This document shows, in pieces, positions 21,295 through 30,281 of a stretch of DNA of 64,000 bases (position 1 is its first letter; each line of letters opens with the position of its first letter). The notes beneath the pieces are model-generated. The model was not told the DNA's origin. It saw only the letters and a list, made by a program, of their open reading frames with translations, and did not search any database. Made by a program: the position numbers and the translations under genes. This DNA comes from CAYOZN01 sp964408455 (lineage in GTDB: Bacteria; Planctomycetota; Phycisphaerae; UBA1845; UTPLA1): positions 1 through 64,000 of the forward strand of contig CAYOZN010000020.1 of NCBI GenBank assembly GCA_964408455.1, given 5' to 3'.

Positions 21295-22104
21295 TCAAAC
21301 CGATGCCTGCATGCCTGCGGCGCTCGAGAGCACCTGTCGAATGAAAGATGGACTTGCACCCGGAAACCGGAGGCTGACCAGCGCGCGGCGTGAGGGATCG
21401 CTTCCCGGCGGCGGCGCGGGCAGGAGTTCGTGCAGCGATGGAACTGCCTCCGCCGGCGGGCTGCCAGCCTCGATCATCACGGTGGAGATTCGATGCCCCA
21501 GTGTCCGAAACCAATCGCCGGAACGAGCAAATCGCACGGCGATATTCGGGCGAAAGGCGACACACACCGATGCTGAGTTGACTTCGTCGATCAACGATCG
21601 CATTTCCAGCGGCGAAAGGAGAAAGCGGTTCGGATTGACCAGGGCCAGTAGGACGCCGGATTGCTGCGCCGCCTGCCTCTGTTCCAGCAGGGATTCCAGC
21701 AGCCATGTGTAGGCGTCTTCGTATGCCGCGGAGGGCCCCTCGTTCGCCGCACCACATGGATGAAGCAGGAGCGTCGTGCAATGGAGGCTTGCCGCCACGT
21801 CGAGCGACGACTTCATCAACTCGGCGGCCCGCTCGCGGCGCTGGCGGTCGGCGTGCGTGAAATCAATGGAGGCGTCGACGACATGAAGCGCCGCCGGCAA
21901 CAGGTTCTCGCCGGTCAGCCGTTTGCCTAGCTCCGTCGTGACCGACGGCGGTTCGTTTGGGGACAGGTCCGCTCCGGTCGAGGCGAGCGACAGGACGAGG
22001 CGATGAACGCCCGTTTCCGCAGCCAGCCGGCACAGTCCGTCCAGATCAGCGGCACAGTCGCGGTGGAGAGCGAAATTCCATGGCGAGTCTCCGGCAGCAT
22101 TCAT
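21295..22104 (-). CDS. Xylose-isomerase-like TIM-barrel protein
   Basis: About 269 residues with the layout of the AP-endonuclease-2/sugar isomerase superfamily: alternating beta strands and helices, e.g. LHCTTLLLHPCG and SGVLLALVNPNRF. The usual metal-binding Glu/Asp/His residues are not all obvious (LVNPNRF where an E is common), so catalysis is uncertain. The reading frame continues upstream to 22437, but ATG 22104 is the sensible start because a separate zinc-ribbon gene occupies 22182-22361 in another frame. It lies 77 bases downstream of that gene on the same strand, so they may share a transcript. Confidence 0.6.
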   Translation of the reverse strand: MNAAGDSPWNFALHRDCAADLDGLCRLAAETGVHRLVLSLASTGADLSPNEPPSVTTELGKRLTGENLLPAALHVVDASIDFTHADRQRRERAAELMKSSLDVAASLHCTTLLLHPCGAANEGPSAAYEDAYTWLLESLLEQRQAAQQSGVLLALVNPNRFLLSPLEMRSLIDEVNSASVCVAFRPNIAVRFARSGDWFRTLGHRISTVMIEAGSPPAEAVPSLHELLPAPPPGSDPSRRALVSLRFPGASPSFIRQVLSSAAGMQASV

Positions 22105-22181
22105 GTCGCCCACGGTAAATGCAAGACAATCCCTGTCAACGCTGCCGCCCGGCGGATCCGCGCCAAGGCGCGGCAACGGCC

Positions 22182-22361
22182 CTACGCCGGCTGCCGTTTT
22201 TCCTCCGGTGCAGCGGCGGCGGACTTCCTCCCGCGCTGCGAACGCTCCAGGCGAAGGACGAACATCCCCAGGCACTGCCGGCATCGATGCCGCAATCCCG
22301 GCAACATGGCCGGCAAAATGGCGGGATGCCCGCAGTGAGGACAATGTACGAAGACAGCCAT
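22182..22361 (-). CDS. Small zinc-ribbon protein
   Basis: Translating the minus strand from ATG 22361 gives 59 residues starting MAVFVHCPHCGHPAILP, followed by HRCRQCLGMF and a basic, Ala-rich tail, ending in TAG. Two CxxC pairs 18 residues apart form a classic zinc ribbon. AGAGG lies about five bases upstream of the ATG, a good ribosome site. Probably a nucleic-acid- or protein-binding adaptor; function unknown. Genes this short are easily missed by length-filtered gene calls. Confidence 0.65.
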   Translation of the reverse strand: MAVFVHCPHCGHPAILPAMLPGLRHRCRQCLGMFVLRLERSQRGRKSAAAAPEEKRQPA

Positions 22362-22741
22362 GACGCCTCTCTGACCGAACGCCGCGGTGGCGCGGCCGCT
22401 CGCCCCGGCGGCGTTGCGCGTGCCACAATCGCGGCATTATGCTGTTGTACGTGCGCAGGCGAGGCGACCCGTTGCAATCCTGTACAGCGCCCGCGCCTCC
22501 CGTGATCTGCTCTCTTTTATCGAGACGTGCCCGCGCCGCCGCAGGCGGTTCGCAGCCGTCCCGATCTGTTCAAACGTACTGATCCCCGATGTATTTCATG
22601 TGCGCTGTGCGTATATTTTCGCGAAGCGTAAACCACGCCGGCGCAGGGATTATGGACAGTCAGTGGCGACACTTTGCCATATGGGACGCGTTTAACACCG
22701 TTCTTTTCACCGCCCCGCGGGGCACGTAAACTTAAAGACAA
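22362..22741. other. Divergent intergenic region
   Basis: Separates the minus-strand zinc-ribbon gene from the plus-strand GT39-TPR gene. A perfect 12-base palindrome GCCCCGCGGGGC sits at 22712-22723, 18 bases before the ATG, where it could hide the translation start. No Shine-Dalgarno sequence is seen before ATG 22742. No gene seen. Confidence 0.5.
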
Positions 22742-24853
22742 ATGCAAGATACCGACTCGGAAATAACCCCCGCGGAACCCGGACCGGCAACGCTGACGGC
22801 GGCGCAATCGGGCTCAACCGATCCGGCCCCTGCTTTCGCGTTCGACCGCCGCGACTGGTTCTGGCTGGCCATTATCCTGCTGCTGGCCCTGGGGCTGCGC
22901 CTCGCCCACAACCACCAGATGAGCCACAGCCCGCTCTTCGATCGTCCCATTCTCGACGCAGAGGTGCACGACACGTGGGCGCGGGCCATTCTCGAAGGCG
23001 AGACATATTTCCATGGGGCCTATTTCAAGGCGCCGCTCTATCCCTGGTTCCTCAGCGTCCTGTACGCAGTCAGCGACGGCAGCTACCACGCGCCCCGTAT
23101 TGCGCAAGCGATACTGGGCGCGCTGTCGTGCGGCCTGATGTACCTGCTGGGACGCGAAATCTTCCGCAGCCGTGCCATCGGCGCGTTGGCGGGTCTTGCC
23201 GGGGCGAGCTATTGGATCATGATCTGGTTCGACGGCGAACTGCTGCTCGAGCCGCTCAGCGTCTTTCTCAATCTTGCGGCGCTCCTGGCCATCTTCCGGG
23301 CGGCGCGGCATGGCAGCCTCTGGCGCTGGGCCATTGCCGGCCTGCTGCTCGGCATCTCGGCCATCAACCGCCCAAACATCCTGCCGTTTGTTCCGGTCAT
23401 CGCGTTCTGGTGCCTGTTTCAGCCCGGCGACTGGCTGCGCGGGCTCGCAAGGGCCATGATCCTGGGCCTGGCCACCCTGCTTCCCATCCTGCCCATTACC
23501 GCGCGCAACCTGATCGTGGGTAATGACCTGGTGCTGATCGCCTCGCAGGGCGGGGCGAATTTCTACATCGGAAACAATAGTGAATCGGATGGCATGTCTG
23601 CCCGCATGCCGGGGGCGCGGACAAGCTGGGGCGGCGGTTACAGCGACTGGATGTCCCTCGCGGAGATGTCGGAGGGGCGAAAACTGAAGTCTTCGGAAGT
23701 GGACCAGTTCTTCTACGACCAGGCGTGGGACTGGATCCAATCCAACAGGATGGCGGCCGTCAATCTGATGTTCCGCAAGCTCCAGATATTTTTCTGGGAA
23801 GGCGAGATCGTCAACAACCAGGACATGACCTTCATGACGGAGCGGTTCGAATCGATCGCCCGCCGCTCGCCGCTTCGAGAAGGCATTCTGCCGCTTGCTC
23901 GCCTGCCGCTGACGACCGGCATGATCCTGCCATTCGCCCTGCTGGGCTTCTTCATGTGCCTGGGCCGGCCGTGGAAGACGTTTCCGCTGTGGACCTTCGT
24001 CGTAATCTATACTGCCACCGTCGTGGCATTCTTCGTGTGCACGCGATTTCGGCTGCCGGTCATGCCGCTGGCCATCCTGCTGGCGGCATTCGCCGTGGTG
24101 AGAATCGCCGAAACCGTGCGAGATCGGCAATTCGCGCCGGCAGCGGGATACCTGATCCTGATCGGCCTCTTCTGGGTAGCGATTAACCGCGGCGTGCCCG
24201 AGCCGATGCGGAAATACGACGGCGCGCGGGCGCTGTGTCAGCTCGCGACCGCCTACGCCCAGGACGGCGACGAACCCGAGCAGCTGAAGTGCCTGAACGA
24301 GGCACTGGAGGTCCATCCTGACTGCATAGAGGCCGAGAGTTCCCTCGGCCTCCACTACTTGCACAAGAAGGACTACCCCGCGGCAACGAGGCACTTCACA
24401 AAGGCCCTTCAGAAAAACCCGGCCACCGACGTGTACGAACGCCTTGCCGAAGCGCTCATCATGCAGGGGCGATGGGGAGAGGCCATCGATTACCTGGAGC
24501 AGGGCATCGAGGTGTACCACGGGTATCTCGATTTGAAGCGCAAGCTGGCCTTCGTGCTGTCCACCTGCCCCATTGAACGCCACCGCAATGGACACAGAGC
24601 CTTGCGGCTGGCCGAGGAAGTTCGCAAGGTAGGCCCGCAGTATGAGGGCCGCGAACGACCGGAAACTTACGACACCCTCGGCGTGGCCTACGCCGAGCTG
24701 GGCAGATTCGAGGATGCACTCCGGGCGGCGCGGCAGGCCCTGGACCTGGCGCGGGAGCAGTTCATTCCCTCGGCCATAACCGAGATCAGCGCGCGAATCG
24801 TGCTGTACCAGCAGGGCAGGCCCTTTCGCCAGCACATCCCCGTCGCCCGCTGA
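22742..24853 (+). CDS. Membrane glycosyltransferase (GT39/ArnT-like) fused to C-terminal TPRs
   Basis: A 703-residue polytopic protein. Residues about 35-460 hold 10-12 membrane helices. The first extracytoplasmic loop carries the acidic motif ILDAEVHDTWAR and the conserved KAPLYPWFLS segment, as in lipid-phosphate-dependent GT-C transferases. Residues about 480-703 are TPRs (for example CIEAESSLGLHYLHKKDYPA). Likely transfers a sugar from a polyprenyl-phosphate donor to a lipid or protein outside the membrane. It heads a co-directional run with the next five genes. The acceptor is unknown. Confidence 0.8.
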   Translation: MQDTDSEITPAEPGPATLTAAQSGSTDPAPAFAFDRRDWFWLAIILLLALGLRLAHNHQMSHSPLFDRPILDAEVHDTWARAILEGETYFHGAYFKAPLYPWFLSVLYAVSDGSYHAPRIAQAILGALSCGLMYLLGREIFRSRAIGALAGLAGASYWIMIWFDGELLLEPLSVFLNLAALLAIFRAARHGSLWRWAIAGLLLGISAINRPNILPFVPVIAFWCLFQPGDWLRGLARAMILGLATLLPILPITARNLIVGNDLVLIASQGGANFYIGNNSESDGMSARMPGARTSWGGGYSDWMSLAEMSEGRKLKSSEVDQFFYDQAWDWIQSNRMAAVNLMFRKLQIFFWEGEIVNNQDMTFMTERFESIARRSPLREGILPLARLPLTTGMILPFALLGFFMCLGRPWKTFPLWTFVVIYTATVVAFFVCTRFRLPVMPLAILLAAFAVVRIAETVRDRQFAPAAGYLILIGLFWVAINRGVPEPMRKYDGARALCQLATAYAQDGDEPEQLKCLNEALEVHPDCIEAESSLGLHYLHKKDYPAATRHFTKALQKNPATDVYERLAEALIMQGRWGEAIDYLEQGIEVYHGYLDLKRKLAFVLSTCPIERHRNGHRALRLAEEVRKVGPQYEGRERPETYDTLGVAYAELGRFEDALRAARQALDLAREQFIPSAITEISARIVLYQQGRPFRQHIPVAR

Positions 24854-24996
24854 GTTGGCGAGCGATCGCCGGGGGCGGCGACTGGCGGGCGGGAGTCGAT
24901 TCTGCGACAATACACCATCGCATCATCGACGCGAAAAAGCCTCGATTTGCGCGCAACTGACGAACGACCAAAACGATTCACCGTTTGCTGATTCGC

Positions 24997-25674
24997 ATGC
25001 CAAAGAACTCTTCACAGGCACAAGTCGCGATCTCGCCTTCCGGCGCCCTGGCCGGGCTGATCGTCGCCAACTCGACCGTCTTCGCTTCGGCGTTCTGCAT
25101 CATGGTGATCGAGCTGGTGGCGGGTCGCGTGGTGGCGCCCTACATCGGTTCGACACTGTACACGTGGACGTCGATCATCGGCGTCGTGCTGGCCGGCATC
25201 GCCGGCGGGAATTACGTCGGCGGTCGCATTGCCGATCGGTTTGCCACCGATCCGCCCGCCACGCGGCGCATCATCGGTCTACTCTTCGTCATCGCGGGGA
25301 TCGGTTCCGCCGGAATTAATCTTTACTGCGATCTGGTCGGCGGCCTCGGCCTTGGCCGCGTGCTGACCTGGTGGCCGGCGCACGTCGCCGTACACGTGCT
25401 GCTGGTGTTCTTCCTGCCGTCGGCGCTGCTCGGCACGATCAGCCCGGTGGTCGCCAAGATGGCCCTCGACCAGGGTCGCCAGGTCGGCAGGACCATCGGC
25501 AGCGTCTATGCCTGGGGCGTGGTGGGCAGCATTTTCGGCACCTTCATGACCGGGTTCTACTTTATCGCCGAATTCCGCGTATCGCGGATCATCCTGAGCG
25601 TGTCCGCCTTCCTGGTGGCGACCGGGGCGCTGTACCTGCTGGCATCGTTGTTCAGGTCCGGCCGCCGGGATTAA
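24997..25674 (+). CDS. Spermidine-synthase-like integral membrane domain protein
   Basis: A 225-residue membrane protein with about six helices, e.g. LYTWTSIIGVVLAGIAGGNY and GRTIGSVYAWGVVGSIFGTF. These match the membrane half of fused MFS/spermidine-synthase-like proteins. The soluble methyltransferase-like half is absent and no remnant follows, so this is a stand-alone membrane domain. ATG 24997 is chosen over TTG 24985. It ends 17 bases before the next gene's GTG. Function unknown. Confidence 0.75.
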   Translation: MPKNSSQAQVAISPSGALAGLIVANSTVFASAFCIMVIELVAGRVVAPYIGSTLYTWTSIIGVVLAGIAGGNYVGGRIADRFATDPPATRRIIGLLFVIAGIGSAGINLYCDLVGGLGLGRVLTWWPAHVAVHVLLVFFLPSALLGTISPVVAKMALDQGRQVGRTIGSVYAWGVVGSIFGTFMTGFYFIAEFRVSRIILSVSAFLVATGALYLLASLFRSGRRD

Positions 25675-25691
25675 ACACCAGACAATCGCTC

Positions 25692-27887
25692 GTGATTTCG
25701 ACACCTCCGTCCACTACCGTTGACCAACCTGCTGGCCCGGCCGCTACGACTCGGACGCCGCGCGTATCGCTGGCGCTCTTGGGCGCCGCCGTCGCCATCT
25801 TGATCGCCACGTCGCCGGCAGAGGCCTACTTCGGCCCCGGGGCCGGCATGGCGGTCGTCGGCTCGCTGTTCACCATCTTCGCCACCATGCTGGCGGCGTG
25901 CCTTGCGATCGTCAGTTGGCCCATTCGCTGGGTCTTCCGGGCCATTCGCGGGCGCAAGGCCTACTCGCGCGCGAAGATCAGGCGCCTGGTCATCCTCGGC
26001 CTCGACGGACTGGAGCCGACGCTGGTCGATCGTTTCATGGCCGAAGGCAAGATGCCCAACCTCGCGAAGCTCAAGGAGATGGGTAGCTACCAGCGACTGG
26101 GCACCACGACGCCGCCGCTGTCGCCGGTCGCATGGTCGAGCTTTCTGACCGGGGTAAACCCCGGCAAACACAACATCTTCGACTTTCTGAACACCAACCG
26201 CCGCAACTACACGCCCTACCTGTCCTCGGCCGAGGTCCATGCACCGACCAGGACGTTCAAGCTCGGCAGGTATGTCATTCCGCTGAACAGCCCGGAGATA
26301 CGGCTGCTGCGCAAGAGCGTGCCGTTCTGGAATCGCCTCGGCGAACACGGCATCTTTACGTCGATCATCCGCGTGCCGATCACATGGCCTCCCGAGAAAT
26401 GCCGCGGCGTCGTGCTGTCCGCCATGTGCGTGCCCGATCTGCGCGGGACGCAGGGGCTCTTCAGCTTCTACAGCACCGCCCGGGGCACCGGCGAGCACAC
26501 CGGCGGCGAGCAGGTTCACGTCGTGCGGGAGAACGGCCGCATCCGCAGCGAAATCATCGGACCGGAAAACCCAATGGTTCCGAAGTCCGGCGCGCTGAAG
26601 ATGCCATTCGAAGTGCACTTCAACGGCCGCCCCGGCGAGGCCCTGCTGAAGATCAACGGCGAAGCGTATCAACTCAAGCCATACGAATACACGCCGTGGA
26701 TCACGCTCAAATTCAAGGCGGCCCCGGGTGTCGCGATTCAGGGCATCACGCGCTTCATGCTGGTCAGCACCGAGCCCGAATTCGAGCTCTACGTGATGCC
26801 CATCAACCTCGATCCCGAAAAACCCGCCATGCCCATTTCGCACCCGGCGGCCTACAGCACCTATCTCGCAAAGCGCTTTGGCCCCTACGCGACGCTGGGG
26901 CTGGCCGAGGATACCTGGGTACTCAACGAGGGGCTGGTCGAGGACGGCGCATTCCTCCAGCAGTGCCTTGATATTGACGCCGAACGCGAACAACAGTTCT
27001 TTGACGCCATCGACAATACAAAACGCGGCCTGGTCGTCTGCGTCTTCGACGGGACCGATCGCCTCCAGCACATGTTCTGGCGCTATCTCGATCGCACGCA
27101 CCCCGCGCATCCGGCCAATCTCGATCCGGCATACGCTCCCGGCCGTTTCGACACCGTCATCGAAGAACTGTACATGCGCATGGACCGGCTGGTGGGCGAA
27201 ACGATGGCCCGCACGATCAAGGCCGGAGACTCCGAAGACACGATGCTCATGGTCATCTCCGATCACGGCTTCAACGCGTTTCGCCGCGGCATCGATTTGA
27301 ACGCGTGGCTCATCGAAAATGGCTACATGGCGCTCAAGCCCGGTGTTTCGCCGGGTTCATTCAGCTATCTCTCGGGCGTGGACTGGTCGAAGACCAGGGT
27401 CTTCGGCCTGGGCCTGGCGGGCCTGTTCCTCAACGTGAAGGGCCGCGAGGCGCAGGGCATCGTCGAGCCCGGCGAGCCTGCCCGCCTGCTGAAGAAGGAG
27501 ATCATCGGCAAGTTGACCGGCCTTCGCGATCCGAAGTCCGGCGAGCCGGCGATCAAGTCCGTATACGACAAGGAGACCGCCTACACCGGCCCCTTCCGCG
27601 ACACGGCCCCGGACCTGGTGATCGGTTACCATCGCGGCTATCGCGTCGACTGGGACTCGGCCATGGGAAAGGTCACCGGCAGCGTGTTCCACGACAATAC
27701 GAAGGCGTGGAGCGGCGATCACTGCATCGATCCGGAGTTGATTCCGGGCATATTCTTCAGCAGCCGCCGCGTGGCGAGCCCTTCGCCACGGCTCATGGAC
27801 CTGGCGCCGACCGCGCTGACGCTGTTCGGCGTGGATGTACCGGGCCAGATGGATGGACGGCCGCTCGAGTTCGCGCGCGCCTCGTAG
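25692..27887 (+). CDS. AlkP-superfamily phosphohydrolase, membrane-anchored (paralogue 1)
   Basis: Type I phosphodiesterase/nucleotide-pyrophosphatase-like protein (COG3379-like), 731 residues from GTG 25692; the longer frame upstream is just the shadow of the previous gene. Metal and nucleophile motifs: VILGLDGLEP, SPVAWSSF (nucleophile position), DGTDRLQHMFW, SDHGFNAF and WSGDHC. The N-terminus has a hydrophobic signal-like stretch ending SPAEA, then a second helix preceded by YFGPGAGM and followed by an Arg/Lys-rich segment (VFRAIRGRKAYSRAKIRR). By the positive-inside rule, the catalytic domain might face the cytoplasm. Substrate unknown. Confidence 0.85.
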   Translation: MISTPPSTTVDQPAGPAATTRTPRVSLALLGAAVAILIATSPAEAYFGPGAGMAVVGSLFTIFATMLAACLAIVSWPIRWVFRAIRGRKAYSRAKIRRLVILGLDGLEPTLVDRFMAEGKMPNLAKLKEMGSYQRLGTTTPPLSPVAWSSFLTGVNPGKHNIFDFLNTNRRNYTPYLSSAEVHAPTRTFKLGRYVIPLNSPEIRLLRKSVPFWNRLGEHGIFTSIIRVPITWPPEKCRGVVLSAMCVPDLRGTQGLFSFYSTARGTGEHTGGEQVHVVRENGRIRSEIIGPENPMVPKSGALKMPFEVHFNGRPGEALLKINGEAYQLKPYEYTPWITLKFKAAPGVAIQGITRFMLVSTEPEFELYVMPINLDPEKPAMPISHPAAYSTYLAKRFGPYATLGLAEDTWVLNEGLVEDGAFLQQCLDIDAEREQQFFDAIDNTKRGLVVCVFDGTDRLQHMFWRYLDRTHPAHPANLDPAYAPGRFDTVIEELYMRMDRLVGETMARTIKAGDSEDTMLMVISDHGFNAFRRGIDLNAWLIENGYMALKPGVSPGSFSYLSGVDWSKTRVFGLGLAGLFLNVKGREAQGIVEPGEPARLLKKEIIGKLTGLRDPKSGEPAIKSVYDKETAYTGPFRDTAPDLVIGYHRGYRVDWDSAMGKVTGSVFHDNTKAWSGDHCIDPELIPGIFFSSRRVASPSPRLMDLAPTALTLFGVDVPGQMDGRPLEFARAS

Positions 27888-27929
27888 CTGGCGTCGAACT
27901 TCCCCGATGCGATCGTTGTTGAGATCAAG

Positions 27930-30017
27930 ATGAGAAAGGCAGTTATTTTCATTCTGTTGCTGGCCGTGGCGGGCGGCGGCTACGCGCTGTGGGCACGCCG
28001 CACCGGTCCGGGGCCTGGCGGCAGGCAGATCTTCATCCTCGGCTGCGACGGCATGGATCCACGCCTGGTGCGGCGCATGATGGACGAAGGACGCCTGCCC
28101 AACTTCGCCCGGCTGGCCGCGCGTGGCGGTTTCTCACCGCTCGAGACCAGCATTCCCCCGCAGAGCCCGGTGGCATGGTCAAACTTCATCACCGGTGCCG
28201 GCCCCGGCGAACACGGCATCTTCGACTTTATTCATCGCCAGCCCCGCCTGATGGCCGCGGGCGATCCGAATCGCTTTTACTTTTCGACCAACCGCATCCA
28301 CGAAGAAGTCGATGAGCCCTGGTTCACCTTCAAGATGGACGGTCGCGAATACCAGGTGCCCGATATCAGTACGGACAATCAACTCCTCCGCCGCGGCACG
28401 CCCTTCTGGGATTATCTCGACGAGCGCGGCATCCCCGTGAAGATGTACAAGCTGCCGGCGAACTATCCGCCGAGCGAATCGAAGCACGGCCACATGTGCT
28501 GTCTGTCAGACATGGGCGTGCCCGATGCCTTCGGAACCCAGGGCACGTTTCAACACTTCACGTCCGAGTTTCGCCAGAAGAGAAATGACGTCGGCGGCGG
28601 GATTCTGATGCGAATCGACTACGACCGCCGAACCGGCGTACAGATCGCCCGCCTGGTCGGCCCCGAGACGGTTTTCCGTCCCAAATCGAAGCTCACGTTG
28701 AAGTACGAAGAGCTCGTGGTGCCAATCGAGGTGCATCCCGATCCCGAGCGGAACGTCGCCAAGCTCGTTTTCGTCAACGAAGCGCCGATCGGCATACCCA
28801 ACGAGCGCGTCGAGCTGGTACTCAATGCAGGCGAATGGAGCGACTGGACCGAGGTGCACTTTCTGCAGACGCCGCTCGGCCCGGATCTGCCCACCATGGT
28901 GCGGTTCTATCTCCAGGCCGTTCATCCGGACCTGAAGCTCTACGTCAGCCCGCTCAACTTCATTCCCACCAACGCGGCCCAGGTGATCAGCGAGCCGCCC
29001 GACTGGGTCACCGAGCTGGGCGAGGCCATCGGGCCATTTTATACGCAGGGATTTGCGGAGGACTTTAAGGCCGCCGAACACGTCTTCACCGACGAAGAAT
29101 ACAAGGTGCAGGCCGATCTCGTGTTTGAGGAACGGCTCAGGCTTCTCGATTATGTGCTCGATCATCTCGAGGACGGCGTCACGTTCTTCTATTTTTCGAG
29201 CACCGATCTCCAATCGCACATTTTCTGGTGGGAAGGGGATGAGCCGCATCCGTTGCGCTCGCCGGAAGAAGCGAAGAAATACCAGGGCGTCATCGAAACG
29301 TTGTACACCCGCGTCGACGCCGCCCTTGGCAGGATCATGGACCGGCTGGACGACCGGGCCACCCTCATCGTCATGTCCGACCACGGCTTCGGCAACTTCC
29401 GCCGCGGCTTCGGGCTCAACACCTGGCTGCGCCAGGAGGGCTATCTCGTCTGCGATCACCACGGTCTGGACGGTGCCGACTGGTCAAAGACGAAGGCCTA
29501 TGGCCTCGGGCTCAACGGCGTGTTTCTGAATCTCAAGGGCCGCGAAGACGGCGGCATCGTCGAACCCGGCGCCGAAGGAGAGGGGCTACTTAAGGAAATC
29601 ACGGAAAAGCTCCTCGCGGTTCGCGACCCGCAGAACGGCCGGCCGGTCATCCACCGCGTCTACCGCACTGACAAGGTGTACAAGGGACCGTACTCGTCGA
29701 GTGAACTCACGCCCGATTTGATCACGGGATATGAGCGCGACTACCGCGCCAGCTGGAGCACCTGCCTGGGCGGCCTCGATCAGGCAGTAGTCGTGGACAA
29801 CAAAAAGCCTTGGAGCGCCGATCACTGCATTGCCCACGACCTGGTACCCGGCATTCTAATTACAAATAGAAAGATCACCAAAGAAGACCCGTCGCTGATC
29901 GATATCGCGCCGACCATCCTCGGCGAATTCGGCATTGCGACGCCGGCTTCCATGCACGGCCGGGACCTGTTCCGGTCCTTGCAAGCAGCGGCAAACCAGG
30001 CAAAGGAGGGTGCGTGA
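27930..30017 (+). CDS. AlkP-superfamily phosphohydrolase, membrane-anchored (paralogue 2)
   Basis: A 695-residue paralogue of the preceding protein with the same signatures: FILGCDGMDP, SPVAWSNF, SSTDLQSHIFWW, SDHGFGNF and WSADHC. A single N-terminal membrane helix follows MRK, so this catalytic domain is more likely outside the membrane. Its TGA overlaps the following ATG by one base (TGATG), and AAAGGAGG precedes that ATG, so the 68-residue gene is coupled to it. Likely hydrolyses a phosphodiester or transfers a head group; substrate unknown. Confidence 0.85.
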   Translation: MRKAVIFILLLAVAGGGYALWARRTGPGPGGRQIFILGCDGMDPRLVRRMMDEGRLPNFARLAARGGFSPLETSIPPQSPVAWSNFITGAGPGEHGIFDFIHRQPRLMAAGDPNRFYFSTNRIHEEVDEPWFTFKMDGREYQVPDISTDNQLLRRGTPFWDYLDERGIPVKMYKLPANYPPSESKHGHMCCLSDMGVPDAFGTQGTFQHFTSEFRQKRNDVGGGILMRIDYDRRTGVQIARLVGPETVFRPKSKLTLKYEELVVPIEVHPDPERNVAKLVFVNEAPIGIPNERVELVLNAGEWSDWTEVHFLQTPLGPDLPTMVRFYLQAVHPDLKLYVSPLNFIPTNAAQVISEPPDWVTELGEAIGPFYTQGFAEDFKAAEHVFTDEEYKVQADLVFEERLRLLDYVLDHLEDGVTFFYFSSTDLQSHIFWWEGDEPHPLRSPEEAKKYQGVIETLYTRVDAALGRIMDRLDDRATLIVMSDHGFGNFRRGFGLNTWLRQEGYLVCDHHGLDGADWSKTKAYGLGLNGVFLNLKGREDGGIVEPGAEGEGLLKEITEKLLAVRDPQNGRPVIHRVYRTDKVYKGPYSSSELTPDLITGYERDYRASWSTCLGGLDQAVVVDNKKPWSADHCIAHDLVPGILITNRKITKEDPSLIDIAPTILGEFGIATPASMHGRDLFRSLQAAANQAKEGA

Positions 30018-30223
30018 TGTTCGGTGGCAATGTCAAACTCGATAAGAAGCTGCTCGAGCGCGTGCAGCGTTACGCCAGCGCCGCCGGCTACAGCAGCGCC
30101 GATGAGTTCATTGCGCACTGCATCGAAAAGGAGCTGGCGCTGCTGGACCAGGCCAAAGGCGAGGGCTCCGAGACCGATCCGGCCGTGCTCGAGCGGCTCA
30201 AGGGGCTCGGCTACATCGAGTAA
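30017..30223 (+). CDS. Small protein, ribbon-helix-helix-like N-terminus and LGYIE tail
   Basis: A 68-residue protein. Residues 6-38 (VKLDKKLLERVQRYA... then GYSSADEFIAHCIEKEL) have the strand-helix-helix pattern of ribbon-helix-helix proteins. The C-terminal segment LERLKGLGYIE resembles the tail commonly seen at the ends of AlkP/sulfatase-family proteins. Start codon ATG 30017 overlaps the previous stop, with AAAGGAGG upstream. It may be a detached accessory piece or regulator of the preceding enzyme. Assignment from pattern only. Confidence 0.6.
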   Translation: MFGGNVKLDKKLLERVQRYASAAGYSSADEFIAHCIEKELALLDQAKGEGSETDPAVLERLKGLGYIE

Positions 30224-30281
30224 CACGCGCCGCCCTGCGGCAGCCACGCGTCAGTATGGCTGATTGGTCGCCTATCAATTC

